DNA of 64,000 nucleotides from Patagioenas fasciata (taxonomy: Eukaryota > Chordata > Aves > Columbiformes > Columbidae): contig NC_092524.1 of NCBI RefSeq assembly GCF_037038585.1, positions 49,375,001-49,439,000 of the forward strand, written 5' to 3'. Both the position numbers and the translations under genes were made by a program. Under the pieces are notes generated by a model, which had not been told where the DNA came from, did not search any database, and saw only the letters and a list, made by a program, of their open reading frames with translations. This document shows positions 13,301-26,025 of this stretch, in pieces (the first letter of the stretch is position 1; the number at the start of each line of letters is the position of its first letter).

Positions 13301-14702
13301 TTTAGCATCCTGCAGAACTGCTCCAAACAAACTTAGACTTTCCTCTTTCAACACAGCAATCACAGATAGCCAGTACACATAAGTGTTCCATTTCCAATTA
13401 AGCTTCAAACTGAAATGTCCTGCCCAGCTGCAAAATCTCCTACTGAAGTCCTCTGGCTTATCATGTTGGCATGTGGCTTTCTGCACTGCATTAGAGAGCA
13501 AATGCAGCCAATGTAAACACTGTGGTTGAAGAATCACAGCCTGACAAACACAAATAAAGAAAGGGCTTCGTACCACCTAGTCTGCCTCACTGGCATGAGA
13601 TAAACTACAAAGCATCTACCCACATCTATTCTCTTGGGACATTGCCTACACAAAGGGATATCGGCAGGTCAGTCCCATGACTGGGGCTAGAATTCTGGCC
13701 GCTTTGCTTTCAGCTGCTCTGACTATATAAAACCACCAGTGAGTAGGAGTGGAACGAGTGAAATTCAGTAAGAACACCATGTAGGTTCAGCACTTAGCTC
13801 TTTATAACAAAGTACAAGCCTGCTACAAATCTGTGTGCCTGCAGTTCAGAACAGCCATGAGGAGAAAACTCAGCACCTGAACTAAGAGATGCTCCTTTAG
13901 CCAGGGCCAATGACATGGATGAGATCAGAACTGATTCTACGCTGACATGCAGGCAAGAAAACACACGGAAAAAATCCTATATTTTTATACATACATATTT
14001 TTAATAAAAATGTTTTTAATTAAAATATTTTTTAAGCAATACTAAAAATCAGAGCCAGTTCTTTCATGTTGCCACTTCCTCCTCTCACACTTTGCCTCTT
14101 CCCTGTCTTAGACCTGGTGTTTTCACAGATGTGGAATAGCAAGGGAGGCCTGATTAATTCACAGGAGCAGAATAAGACTCAGCCTAGTAGGAATTAGGAA
14201 GAGCAGACCCTTTTGAGCTTTCTTCTAACACCTTTCTTGCTGTGACAGCAATACTATATCCTCTCATCCTTGCACCCTGGAATTCCTCATCGTTTCTGAA
14301 GAAAAAGCAAGTATCTGATAGTCCTAGCAGCTTCAACCACTCTTCTTTGGTTGGCAGGGTAATACTTTGAATACTTTGAAAATAACAACACTCTCGGAAT
14401 TAATTCCTTGTGCTATTTATTAACTTTCTGGATTTTGAACAGCTGGGGTCACGCATGCAAATGTTTATCTCCAAACATGCAGATGTTCTCAGAAAACAAC
14501 AACATAGCAATTCCCTCAGTATCCCACTAGTCCCAGAGCTTCAGGAAAATGCCAAACAGAACAACTGGTCAGCAAACTGAACCGCCAACATACCCAGCAT
14601 AGCTGCAGCTCTCCTAAGATACAAATCAGAACAACAAAAGAACTAGCAATACAACCCACCCAAAATAACTATTAGAGAATTCATGTCTACAAGGCTAATC
14701 AG

Positions 14703-14735
14703 ATAGATATATATATATGTATATATACACACACA
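14703..14735. repeat. TA/CA microsatellite
   Basis: A run of alternating TA with a TGTATATATACACACAC transition, followed by about 150 bases of very AT-rich sequence to about 14,890. Confidence 0.75.
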
Positions 14736-17700
14736 GCATTATTATCTCACATAGATTTTATTATATATTCTATTAAATTTACAACAGAGTTTATGAATGA
14801 TGCAAATATATATCTATTATATGTAATTATCACATATAATTTTTTGTATACAAGTCAATATTTATTTTTAATTTATATAAATAAAATTATTTTAGAGATG
14901 AATGGCAAAAATGCAGAAATCCAAATCAGCTATGAGGTATTTGTGCTTAACCTCAGAACAGACCCCAGTGCTTCCAGATCCGTAATCCTAACTACAAGAT
15001 GGCCTCTTCCTCGCTCCTCTGACATGTAGATATTTGTCCTTTTTTGAAAGCTGAGACAGGCATCTGCTTCAGAATGAATCAATACTTGTATTGTATCAGT
15101 AACAGAGATGTCCTGTGTTACTTATCTTGCCGAGTACAGCACAAACGCCAAAAGTTTCTCTGTCTTTCCGTGCTCATTGATCCAAGCTGAGCGACACAGC
15201 GATGCATGGTAGAAAGCTCTGCAGCAATGGCCCACTTTACCAGCACCAAATACAGCTTCATACACCCTGTGAAACCCTAGCTGCTGTAAAGTGCTTGTTG
15301 TTATAATCATATAAACATGCCCACATTAAATGGGCAGTTTGCTATCACTTGACCCAAATTTATTGGCTAGCTGCTGCAGGCTAAAATAGCCTCCTCATAC
15401 TGACAAAGATGAAAATAATATAAAAGGCCGGAGTTCTTGGTGCCAGAGTTCTAACTAGAAGAGACAATGAAGTGCGGCATATTCTAGCTGCACTTTGATT
15501 GAAGGCAAATCTTTTTCAGCTCTGCTTGTGCAGTATTTACCTTCACTGCTGTGCAGTCTACTGCCTTTACAGGATGTCACTGAGCTTATCCTGACACCAT
15601 CAGGCTTTCTGCAGTGCTCCCATAGTGAGCGTGAACTCTCAGGCTGGGATCGTTCAGGTCTCTAGCATCTTTCTCACATATCTGCCTAGGTCACATCTTA
15701 CATAAACAGAGGCACTAGATAAAGCTCAAGCCCATGGAATTGTGTTGCACTCAAATCTTGTGTCAGTTGTGAGAAAGTTGATTCCCAGCCAATTTTACCT
15801 GCTTGGAGCCTACCAGCCCTGGACACCAGGATGTGCATTCTCACTGCTGGTACTCAGCTCTGGGTACACCCCCAGTCAGACCTACCTCAGGCTTCCATCT
15901 GCTCCCACATGAAACCCCATGCCCCAATCTCCTTCAGGCAGCTGATGCTTAGGTATTTTTCAGGCAGCCTGAAGTCAAGACAGATAGTGGTATTATGGCA
16001 CAGACTATCCTGGATGCTTTTCTGTGCTGTTCAGGCAATAAAAATTCACCATGGCTAAAATAGTTATTTTACCCAGTGTCTGACCATTGAGTAGAATTTT
16101 TCACACTTTCGTTATTAACAGGTTTTTCTTGCTTGAAACAATATTAAACCCGAGCTACTCTTATTGTCCTGATTCTCTATCATCACTAAGCAGATCAAAA
16201 ATTTCTTTCTTATTTTTGTTGGGGTTTTAGCAGTGAAAGGAATCTGATTTTTTTTCGCTCCATCAAGCTTGACCTTGGAGTCAACATATTGGCTAACAGT
16301 CAACGTGACTTCACCACCACACAGAGCATGAGGATGTCTCGCTTTTCTTTCATCAAAATAAAAGAAGTTATTTCATTGCCTTGATGGAGCCTTCCACCTC
16401 CCCTGCAGACTCAGGCAGCCAGCTTTTTGAGAAGAGAAATGGAAATCAAATGCTTAGATCAAGTCAGGTTTGAATGACTGAATTTCTGGAGAGGGGCAGA
16501 GAGGAGGGAGAGGAAAAAAAGCCATAATGCATTTTTGTTCATTTATGCACTGTGAGGGTGAGATGAAGGTGGAGCGAACAACAGAAAAGCAGCCAGAACT
16601 GTACAACAGCTGCATGGCCACCAGGTCCTCAGCTACCTCACCTCCACAAACCGTGCTTGATGCCAGCAGACATCTTGGGGGGAGGGTTGTGAGCCATCCC
16701 ACCAACAGAAACAAACAGATGCGCTTTGTTCATGCTGTCCTTTGCAAACTCCACGCCTGGTGGTACAAAGAGTCAATGTATTTCTTACTCCAGTTCCAGT
16801 ACCACTAAGGTAGTGTATCTTACAAGTTTTAGTTAATGACACAGCCTTGCCTATGTTACCTACTTGTTTACTTTTAAAAATTTATAGGTGGTTGGAATGA
16901 TTTTTTGTACCTGTTTTGATAATAAATATGCCAGTTTGTGACTGACTGGGAAAGCAGGAAGAGTAAGAAGGTTGCATACAAAGCTTTTACTGAAGTATCA
17001 ACTTTTGGCAGTATATAGCAAATGACTCCATATGCATGCCAGTGTTATACACCACCACTTTTGCTTTTACTTTCTCTATATGATGCAAGGTATATATGAA
17101 CCAGGCATCCTTTATTTCCCTTGATCACATGCAGACAGTCACAGTGACAAACGCTGCCCTTTGGCAACCTATACCAAATCAACAAACCAGCAATATCCAG
17201 CACATAGGTCAGATGAAAACCCTTACAATTCTCCTTAACAGACACGAGCTCATCAGAACAGAACTGATGACCACACCAGCATCCAAACAGCTGGCACATG
17301 ATCCAGCTTGCCTGTTCTACCTTTCTACCAGTGGTTTCCAGACTTAGAAGCACACCAAGCAGAGGATTCTAAAATAAAAAGAGTTTGAGAGACTTGTGGT
17401 AGCTGTTATTTGAAGGAAGAAAGGCCTCTACTCATCCAAAGTAAATACTACTTCCCCACAAATCCTTTGTCTTAAGCGCTCAGCTAGCACCTACCGTGCT
17501 GCTGTTTATGAACCTTCCTTGATGTCCAAGCCAGTTTCACTGAACCATCAAACAACACCCTTTTCAGGTAATGCATGTATGTGCTCTTTATGAAAGGGAC
17601 ATATGACCTCAGTGGGGCTTAGGAAGTCTAAGGAAGTCCACTCTCCCCAAATAGATCTTATTTCACACACACTGTTACATTCACCACCTGACAGAAATAC

Positions 17701-18647
17701 ATTAAATACCTCACATGACTGAGCTATCATGACACTAGCAAAACAACCTTCATCACCAAACTGGATAGCCACTGACCTTCCTCAACCTGAGATTGAACAG
17801 CTTCCAACATACTGCAGAATGCTTCCTCCTGCAGCTGTGAACTTCTAACCTTTTTGTGTCCTGACATGCCAGCTCTTTCTATGCTCTGTGAAAGTCTGCT
17901 TTGTCACACAGGAGTTCTCATTAGCCCAACTCTGGGATGACACAGGTGGCACCACTCTGCTTCATTTCTCCAGCGTCTGAGATTATATAGAGTACAACTG
18001 AGCAGCAAGGACCTACAGTATCATACAGCACATCTTTCCAGAGTCAGGATACCACCTGAATTGATCCCTACAATGTCAGACAAAGGATCCTTAAATGATC
18101 AAAATCCGCTGCTGAACCATACTCTGTCGTCTCCTACATTCTCTCTGCATTACTGTACAGCAACAGTGCAAAGCACAGTGCAAGGAACATATCCAGCAGC
18201 CTGGATCTGTGTCTTGGCACTCACTGAAACAGAGCGCCATGCAGAGCTGGCCCTGCCTCAGCTGAACACACTGATGAGTTAAGAAAATATCTGGATAAAA
18301 GTTCTGGAAGGGCAGCCAGCTTCTCCCACAACAGACTGAGAGCGAGCTCCCAGATCAGCTTAAGCTGATGTGGTATGCAAAAACCAGAAATGCTCCAACA
18401 TTTAACTCAGACAAATCTACCAAAAAGTACATAGTTGCATTTGGCTCTTGCTTTAGGAGCCTGCACATATCAGGTGTGTGTCAAATCCAGGTGTGATCTT
18501 TTGGGAACTGGACTAGAACAAAATGTTAGTCTGCCTAATCCTTGAGCTTGTTCTGCTCTAGATCCATTCCCTGTAGCTCACTTCTGAGCAGTGAGTTTGA
18601 GTAGCATCAAAAAGATCAAGATGGAAGCTTGGAGGCTTCCCTCTTAC

Positions 18648-18845
18648 CAGGTGAGTCTGCGGCAGATGTTCCACCACTGGTCAGGTCCTCAGTGTTAACT
18701 GACTGCAGATCTGTGTAGGAGGGAGCAATGCTTGGGCTGCTGGTGTCTTCTGAGTTGGTTGTCCAGCTGCTCTCTGAGGCACGGGCTCGCCTCTCAGAAG
18801 AGTTGGAGGAGGGGGAGGTCCAGCTGGGTGCTTTTGATGAAGACA
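18648..18845 (-). CDS. STON2: Stonin-2, third coding exon in window
   Basis: This exon encodes part of the unstructured N-terminal region of stonin-2, an adaptor that links the calcium sensor synaptotagmin to AP-2 in clathrin-mediated endocytosis. The 198 bases start in phase 1 after a CTACCTCCAG acceptor and end in phase 1 at CACCTG/GTAAGA. The translation is Ser/Thr-rich and includes SESSWTTNSEDTSSPS and SYTDLQSVNTEDLTSGGTSA. These closely parallel the human protein's SESSWTTHSEDTSSPS and SYTDLQLINAEEQTSG as I recall them. It follows directly in frame from the exon at 25,210-25,464. Like that exon it is a multiple of three with phase 1 on both sides, so skipping it would keep the frame. Confidence 0.93.
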
Positions 18846-19200
18846 CTGGAGGTAGATAACACACAGGTATCGGTTAGAAACTTACAGGGCCATCTTCCAG
18901 AAGATCACCACTACTCCAAAGACACATCACATCAGTTTACTAAGACTCTGTAAATATAAATTTCAACATCCACAGGAATGCAGTTGTTTTGTAACACACA
19001 CACAGCAACTTCAGTAGTGCCTGGCACTGTTGCCCTCCAGCACTGCTCAGCTGTCTGCCTTATATCCCATACTGCTGGCACCTGAATGTTTCCACGCTGT
19101 TCAAGTTTTGTAGAAGCTGTGACTTTTCAGAGTAGGCAGATTTCATGTTTCTGCCACCGCAGACAAGATCTGAATATGTGTTGTGAAATGCAGAGAAGTT

Positions 19201-19265
19201 TTTATAGTACCACAGATTTTTACGAAGTGGTTTTCTGATATTTAATTAAGCATTCCCTATCTGTG
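19201..19265. repeat. Dispersed 65-bp repeat, copy A
   Basis: The segment from TTTATAGTACCACAGATTTT to CATTCCCTATCTGTG matches copy B at 22,040-22,104 at roughly four bases in five by eye, in the same orientation. The family is not recognised. It could be a small intronic duplication or a fragment of an old interspersed repeat. Confidence 0.7.
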
Positions 19266-20954
19266 ACACCCACTCAAATGCAGTAATCATCTTAGGAATT
19301 CTCCACATGGGAGGAGGAATATAAAAATAAACTGAAAATGACCTACTGATGTGGATTAGAAATGGCTTTTGTTTCTGAACATGCAGGACAGAGTGCCCCA
19401 GTCTGAATATACTGCATAAGATTACTGCTCAGTTTAGGCCAAAAATCCTGTTCTACTCACTTGCTAGACTTGCATGTCAAACAGTAAGTCCTGCCCAACC
19501 ATCATCCAAAGTTCAGAACACAATCTTATACATCTACTGCTATGAATGTGTAGTCTATACTCTGTGCATTGCATACTCTTTGCCCTAACGAATGTTAGGA
19601 ACAATGAGCGACTCTAGTGAGGAAATAAAAAACCAAAGATGCAGTAAAGAAATCTTCCTGGACTAAGGAAAGGCATATTGGTAGAACCTAATTCTAATTT
19701 AACATGAGCATTGTAACTGTTTTTTTAAGTTAGTACATCTATGTTTATCTTTTAAACCAACAAAGATCTCAGTGCACCCCAAATCTTGCAGTTACAGAAC
19801 AACCAGTGACAGAGGTTCTCTTCTCCCCATGTACTACATAAACAACCCTTATTAGATTGACAGACATTTGGAAAAAATGGTGAGTTAATGTTAAAGAGGA
19901 TTTCTCTCTCTCTACTCTATCAAAGCGGTACAATGGGACACCATTTCACTAAGGTAACTTTGCTGTGTGCATAGAGGGACCATCCAAACAGTGCTCCCTA
20001 CCTTGCCAGTTCAGAAGTGCAAATTTATTTTATATAGCTGCACTTCTACCTCAGGTAAGCAGGCAATAATATATTTATATTTGTACAGCTGTGAGCCTAT
20101 GTACTGAGTTGCTTCTGAGTAGAGTCATCCCTAAGGACGAGGAGCAGAAAGTCAGGAGATGTGTCTCCTTCCTGCACATGTTGACAACTGCTGTGCTGAG
20201 AGTGTTGTGACCACAAAACCCCACTTCTCCCTCCAGTAATTGTGCACTGTGTTGTGCTTGACACCTGTAGAGAAAGGACAAGTGTGTGATTATAACGTCA
20301 GTCCCTCTCTCAGCCATTTTGCTAAACAAGGCATAAAGCACCTGAAAAGCCACCTTTAAAACTTCACCTGAAATCACTTGACAGACAGAATTATTTATTT
20401 GGACACAGAGGACAAGCTGAAAAGCTGAGCTCCATACATGAACCAGGAGCAAGAACAAAGGGCTTTTTTAAAGTGTTTTATATCTGGAATTCTTCTGGAA
20501 TTATTTTATAAAAAATATCCTAGATTTGCAATGTTTCTTTTTTTGCTTAAAGCCAGTCACAGCAATATGAAAAACATAAGTTAATTTAGAAACACAGAAG
20601 ATTTAATAATTCATATACTGTCAACTAGTTTTGTACTTTGCAAAACCAGCTTTTGTCAAAGAGGGAAACTGACTGGAATAGTGTTGCAGAATACTTCTAT
20701 ATAAGTGCAAATTAATTTTATTCCAAATAAGTTGTGCCACTTCAGAAGAATATAATTTTTTTTTTTTTCTAAAGAAAGAGACTTGTATTTTGGAAAACCG
20801 TAACCATACAGAGCTTTTTCTGAAACAGATATTCTTTAAAGTCTTACTATAATCGACTAACACCTACCACTGCTTCAGGTTCCCCAACACTAACCCCTAG
20901 AAGTAGTCAAAGTGCATTTTTCCCTATGTTGAGTCAAACAACAATCTAATCAAT

Positions 20955-21055
20955 CACACACACACACACACAAAAAGAAAAAAACCAACACACACACACA
21001 CACAAACACAAAAACACAACAAAACAAAACAAAACAGGAAAAAAAAAAAAAAAGA
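20955..21055. repeat. Compound CA / AAAC / poly-A microsatellite
   Basis: Two CA runs separated by an A-rich spacer, then four AAAAC units and a poly-A run of about 16. There is no gene signal. It is probably length-polymorphic, as such tracts usually are. Confidence 0.9.
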
Positions 21056-22039
21056 AGTACAAATCTACACATTTTAGGTCCCTCTTCAGATGCTCCTGCT
21101 GCTCTCCAGATTCCTGGAAGTCCTGAAACTAAGTTTGTAAATAAGCTAGTGTTTTTCTCCTGTAAATTTGGAATTTGGTGTCTGATGTCAGTAGATGCAC
21201 AGTAACAGTCTTTCAGCTACAGGAATTCTCAGAAATCTGTTTATGTTGAAAGTCCAGTGCTAGAACTATCCCTAACATGCAAACTCTCTAGCATGCGTAG
21301 GACACTGAAAATCAACTCATTGTTTCCCAAACTGAAAAATGTTTCCTTCCACGTGGATTTTATGTTTCTTAACATGTTTGTTCCTAATATAATGGATTGC
21401 TTTTAATATGCAGATTTACCTTTAAGCATTCATTCCTCTTTGATGTTTTGAGGACACATCCTACACCGTATTACAATCAACTTTGTCAGCACCAACACTG
21501 TTTCCTTTCCTATCACACAGGACCTCAGATTTTTCTGATTTTAGGACAGCACCACAATTAGCCTGGCTTTCAGCTGCTGATCTCGTGTTGCATGTATTTC
21601 CTATTTTCAGACAGAACTGCACAAAATGGTTAAATTGAGATTTACCTTATTGTGGAAAACCTCTCAAGGGACATGGTAGGAGTCCAAGTTACTTGAGCCA
21701 TTAAAAATTAGACAAAGCTCTTGGGAAGAAGCGGCAGGGGGGTGCGGGTGGTGTGCGAGGGGTGGGTGTTGTGTGGAACAGATGATGTAACAGATCTTGC
21801 TGTGCTCTAATTTTGGTGCTTTGCTGAATACCTCATTGAATTCAAGAGTGCACCTAACACCGATAGAATATGAGATTGCCCATTGTGTAACAAATGCAAA
21901 TGTTATGTCACCAGCTGGCTGTGATCATTTAGAGATTATGTAATGTTTGTGATAGGAACATCTAAGTGAGCCCAAAAGTCTCATTTTTCACTTTTGCAGT
22001 ACCAGTTTGACTAGCCTGATAGTAACTATGAGAATAATG

Positions 22040-22104
22040 TTTATAGTGCCACAGACTTTTATAGAGTGGTTTTATCATAATTAATTACGCATTCCCTGTC
22101 TGTG
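22040..22104. repeat. Dispersed 65-bp repeat, copy B
   Basis: This is the partner of copy A (TTTATAGTGCCACAGACTTT ... GCATTCCCTGTCTGTG), 2.8 kb away in the same STON2 intron and in the same orientation. Weaker similarity (an ATTCTCCA motif) may continue to the right after a gap. Confidence 0.7.
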
Positions 22105-25100
22105 CATTCTCCAGCAAAAAGAAAATGAGGAAGAGGGTACCACCATGCATCATTTTTGCGACTAAGTATTTCTGTGCCCGTGCTCAAGAGTTACTGCTTC
22201 CAGGGAGAAATCCACATCCTTTGGCAGCTGTCAGTTAAGAATGCATAAACCTAAAAAGTGGAAATATTTTGAAAGGAAGATTTTTGCCTAGCATTTACTT
22301 TGTCTGTACCAGGTAGAATGAAGGGTTTACAAAAATGTCCTAAATAAATACCATTTCCGCTATGATGCTCACAATGCGTGCTTTTCTTTGCCTACTACTC
22401 AGGTCTTGACTTATCACATTCAAAATTTGTTGCCTGTGTTTTCAGCCCTGTTTCTTACTATCAGTCCCCCTAATTTCTGCTCTGTCTTCCCTTTTCCCAG
22501 GACAAGGGTTCAACATTAGGCTCATTTTTCTTTTAAACATGTTTCCTATAGGATAACCACTACATGATGGTTGTCTTTAAAGTATTCTTTTTTCTTGACT
22601 GTGAGTACTTTGAGACAAAGATCTCCTTCCAGGGGAACCTGTGCAAAAATACTGTAGGCACTATGGTTGGAGTAAGACAGCATCTCTCTCTCCTAGGACC
22701 CGTCTTCCCTGCTCTCACAGCACTCTGGAAATGCCAATTTACAAGCCATTTTCAAAACCTGTTTCCAGGCAGCCTGGCCATCAGCCTGGGGAATGATCTA
22801 GTGAGCTGTGCAGCTGCTTCAGCATGGACAGACAGACAGATGATTTCCAACAGTGCTGGAGCCCTGACAGGAATGTGGTCAGGGTGCTGAACCTTCAGGA
22901 CATTGCTCTTCACAGCTGCCTGCACAGGAAACAGATTTCAAACATCTCCATCCCTCTCACACCAATCCATCTGTCTGTAGTTGCCCTTTATCCACTTCCC
23001 CCTGGCCCGTATCTGGCTATTTGTGCTATTGTTCTTATGCTGGCTGTTTGCTACTGGAAATGAATAATTGCTGTCACCACAGGCTTTCCCCTAAGCGTGT
23101 CAGTGTGTCGTGGTTATAACATAAAGCCCTCAGCTTTGCTGCCGCTCGTAGAAAAAAAGACATGACCTGCAAGTTAATTGAGAACAACAAGGCTGAAGTT
23201 TATCCTGCTTCATGCTGTCAATGTCCTCCTCAGAGTAGAGGGCCAGAAACAAAGAGTTGTCATCTCTATTGCCCCACGACCTTCCCTTTAGAGGCTGTCA
23301 GATGTACTGGTCTTGCCATTTTTAAGATGGAGTCCAGGAAGGAGTGAAGCTAGCTCATAAATGAGCATTTTAAAATATTCACATCACCTCCTTAGACTTC
23401 CCACATAGTTACAGAAAAACAGCCTCCCATACAAGAATTACATGGAGTGAGAAAGCAAGAGCCCTGATCTGACTGCCAGGGGAACCATCTTCCTCCATGA
23501 ATTTCAGTCAGATGCTAAAAGTTAGTGTATGAATACTCCCCCAGTAGCATGGATCACTTGGGACAAGCCTCTACAGCAGCACAAATGGGTGCCTTCTTCA
23601 AAACAGCAATGCTTTGGAAAGTGTTCTCTGGGATATCCTAGAGCTCTGCCTACAACCTAGTGTCCCCTGTGACTGAAAACACAAACCAAGAGGCAGTGAT
23701 TTTGCTAAGCACAGACCTTAAGATTGGGCTACATCCCTTTAAGGATGGGAAATCAAGTAATGTGCCATTAAATTAGCTTTATGGAAGTGTCGTCGTTATG
23801 GCTAGCTTTGTTTAGGCAAATAAGTTTTTCTAACAAGATTGTGCACTCAAAGAGTTTTGCAGTCAACAAGGGCATCACAACATTAGGAAGGAAATACGGT
23901 GTCAGAGCAACCAACAGCTCCATTTGAAAAAGTATGTGGCTGTATGAACTTGTATGGGCAAGAGTAAGGATCACTTAACCATGCAATTAAATAATAGAGG
24001 TAGAACATCTCAGTTTTACAGGTTTACAGTTATGGGTTTTCTTACTTTTCTGCTTATCGCCAGGATCAGGATCAGTAAGTATTTACAACTAAGAAGAATA
24101 ACCAACACATAAATCTAAAGATAAGACGGGTCTTAGGCAGAGCTTCAGAGAAATTTATTTTTGCATGAAGACTCACCCACATCTGCACAAAGGTCTACCC
24201 ACTGTCTCAGACTAGTCTATAGCACGCATAAAAAGAGCAGATGGAAAACTGTTGGATTTTATCCAAAGTTGCCAACCCAAGGTTTCTGACAGAAGTATTA
24301 TTCATGTCACAGGGAGTATCTGATGGACTCGGTAAGCACAGGAAAGCTATAACTCTTTAAATGGCTTTCATAACTAGAAGTAACAAAGTGGAATTACAAA
24401 GACAGAATCTCAATTCAAACATTAAGAAGTAAACAAATGTTTTCTTGGGCTATTACTCCACAGTCTCCTGTGAGGAGGGACAGAAGTCTGTTTGCCCAGA
24501 AAAGCTAGAAGCTCATGTAGCCATATCAGTTAGCATAAGCTGAGGAGGAAAGACAGAGGCTTTGCATGCTTGTTTAAAGTATGTCAGAAAGAACTTCTAC
24601 ATTCAAAGTAAAGTGCATGCAGTCCTGGAATCAGAGTCAACTTTGGTTGCTTTTGTAATTCTCCAGCTGCTAATTCATAGCATCAAAAGACAGCACAAAG
24701 TACTGATGGTCATTGGTATACCAGTTGTTGGACTCACTAAGTTTCTGGCAAAAACCATATGGGGACTATGAGCAGATAAAGACAATAACCACAGAGGACA
24801 GTTATTGTCATTCTTTCAGTTCCAGATGACAGAGGTAAACACAGCTCAGACTTTTTAGATGGCTGTTCATACCTGTACAGAAGAAATGTCACTACTGAAA
24901 ACACCAATATGCTGTTTCCCTATGAGGACACTTTGGTAGTCTCCAGGGTCAAGACATAGGTGGAATAAGGCACAGAAGTCTTTTATCTTTTTTAGAAAAA
25001 GAAAACATGTTTGGTTTATACTGCTAGTTCAACCCAAAATTAAATTATGAGCCCTTTTGAAAACTCCGCTAACATTAATTCTGTTAAAATACAGTAAAAG

Positions 25101-25209
25101 CTAGTCAAAGGTCAACCTCTGACAAATCAAAGAGCAAGGAAAAAATCCTGCAGGCTCTCACTGTATTCTGTCAGCTACTGGAATGGACCTTTTCAGGCAC
25201 TTGCCTCAC

Positions 25210-25464
25210 CTGCTTGTGGGTGGGTCAATGAAGCACTTGTCCATGGTGCATCTTCAAACTGCACCCAAGCACTGATGGATGCCGACAAATCAGCGCTGGG
25301 ACACACATGGTTCTCAAGCACAGCAGAGTCCACCTTGGGTTTGTCAGCTACATCATCCAGCTGTGTGTGGGAGAGGTCCTGAAATTCTCTGTCCACATTG
25401 GGGTTCTCTTCTGAAGAGGTATCTGAGGAAGAAAAACGTTTCTCCAGAGGCTCCTCAGTGCTAC
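25210..25464 (-). CDS. STON2: Stonin-2, second coding exon
   Basis: Encodes 85 codons of the stonin-2 N-terminal region. The acceptor is CTATTTTAG and the donor is AAGCAG/GTGAGG; both ends are phase 1. The frame contains the motif [13 protein letters not shown]. This is one of the WVxF motifs that in stonin-2 bind the appendage (ear) domain of AP-2 alpha-adaptin. The surrounding [20 protein letters not shown] and [10 protein letters not shown] segments line up with the human STEE/SSS and SEQDDSS regions as I recall them. The whole piece is acidic, Ser-rich and probably disordered, as expected for a clathrin-coat linear-motif region. It joins the ATG exon through a split Gly codon. Confidence 0.95.
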
Positions 25465-25912
25465 CTAAAATAGAGAAAACAATAAAAAGATTGGTAGGAC
25501 TCAGCATTACTTCATTTTTTAAATTGAAATCTCTAAAATTTGCCATTAAATGTAGGAAGAAAATTTTCCTTCACATAATGTAGTTTTTCATCTAAAACTG
25601 GGCATAGTTTTGCATTAGATTATAATAAGTGAGTCTTCCTCCACAGTCAGTTGGATACTCTCTTGAATTTCAAAGGACAGATCCAAACCCTGCATTAGAT
25701 CTATGCTAAGAAAATGTCACATTAGGAGAGTATTTTTACATTTTTGGCCCAAATTCTTCTATTACATAGGTGCAGCAGGACATAATTCAACCTTTGCACA
25801 TACTGCTTCCACTCAGAAGGTATGATCTGCCATCAGTGATAGGTGACAGTAGTTGGTCTAATGCAAACACAGAAAGTCTCAGAAGGTTCTAAGAACATCA
25901 GAGATAGCTTAC
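25465..25912 (-). other. STON2: STON2 intron (short)
   Basis: A 448-base intron between the ATG exon and the second coding exon of STON2. Donor CGAG/GTAAGC and acceptor TTTTCTCTATTTTAG are both good. Nothing else is seen in it. Confidence 0.9.
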
Positions 25913-26000
25913 CTCGTGGGTTAACAGGGAGGAGCAGATCATCAGTGAAGGACACCCACTCAGACTGGTGGGAGGCAATGACACTAGTCAGAGACGTCAT
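25913..26000 (-). CDS. STON2: Stonin-2, first coding exon with start codon
   Basis: The ATG at 26,000 has A at -3, and an in-frame TAG lies five codons upstream (26,015-26,013), which supports this start. The 29 complete codons read [20 protein letters not shown] and then DLLLPVNPR, ending in a split codon at CGAG/GTAAGC. The human start, as I recall it, is [18 protein letters not shown], so identity is clear. EWVSF is the first WVxF motif, the AP-2 alpha-ear ligand. NPF motifs that bind Eps15 and intersectin EH domains, and the mu-homology domain that binds synaptotagmin, are family features encoded beyond the left edge. Confidence 0.96.
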
Positions 26001-26025
26001 GTTCGCAGCAGGCTACTCATCTTCA
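26001..26025 (-). other. STON2: STON2 5' leader part of the ATG exon
   Basis: Going upstream of the ATG, a long pyrimidine-rich stretch (TCTCTCCCATTCTGCTTCCTCC) ends in CCCCAAG, giving a likely acceptor with the exon starting at 26,025. A nearby AG (exon start 26,020) is also possible. The short leader would be spliced to the non-coding first exon in the CpG island. Confidence 0.5.

Larger units (their letters stand above)
1..18647 (-). other. STON2: STON2 intron (partial), downstream of the third coding exon
   Basis: This stretch follows the splice donor of the STON2 exon ending at 18,648 and runs off the left edge. No frame here resembles the rest of stonin-2. In the family a large exon carries most of the protein, and it would show as a frame of over 1 kb; none is present, so it must lie left of the window. 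The interval holds two CR1 fragments (2,356-2,990 and 8,222-8,695), an AAAC-rich tract near 5,186-5,265, AT/AC-rich microsatellites and unique AT-rich sequence. The short open frames show no family resemblance. One possible plus-strand exon is listed at 10,221-10,310. Calling this intron is inference from the flanking exon. Confidence 0.8.
18846..25209 (-). other. STON2: STON2 intron
   Basis: Intron between two phase-matched STON2 exons. It contains a compound CA/AAAC microsatellite (20,955-21,055), a 65-bp sequence present twice (19,201-19,265 and 22,040-22,104), and a short G-rich run near 21,730-21,775. Otherwise it is unique AT-rich DNA. No frame here has splice-flanked, family-like coding content that I could recognise. 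Confidence 0.85.

Noticed and set aside
20075..20458. 127-codon minus-strand frame
   Set aside because: Cys/Leu/Val-rich chance translation, no splice-site context, no family match. The nearest true exons of STON2 join without it.
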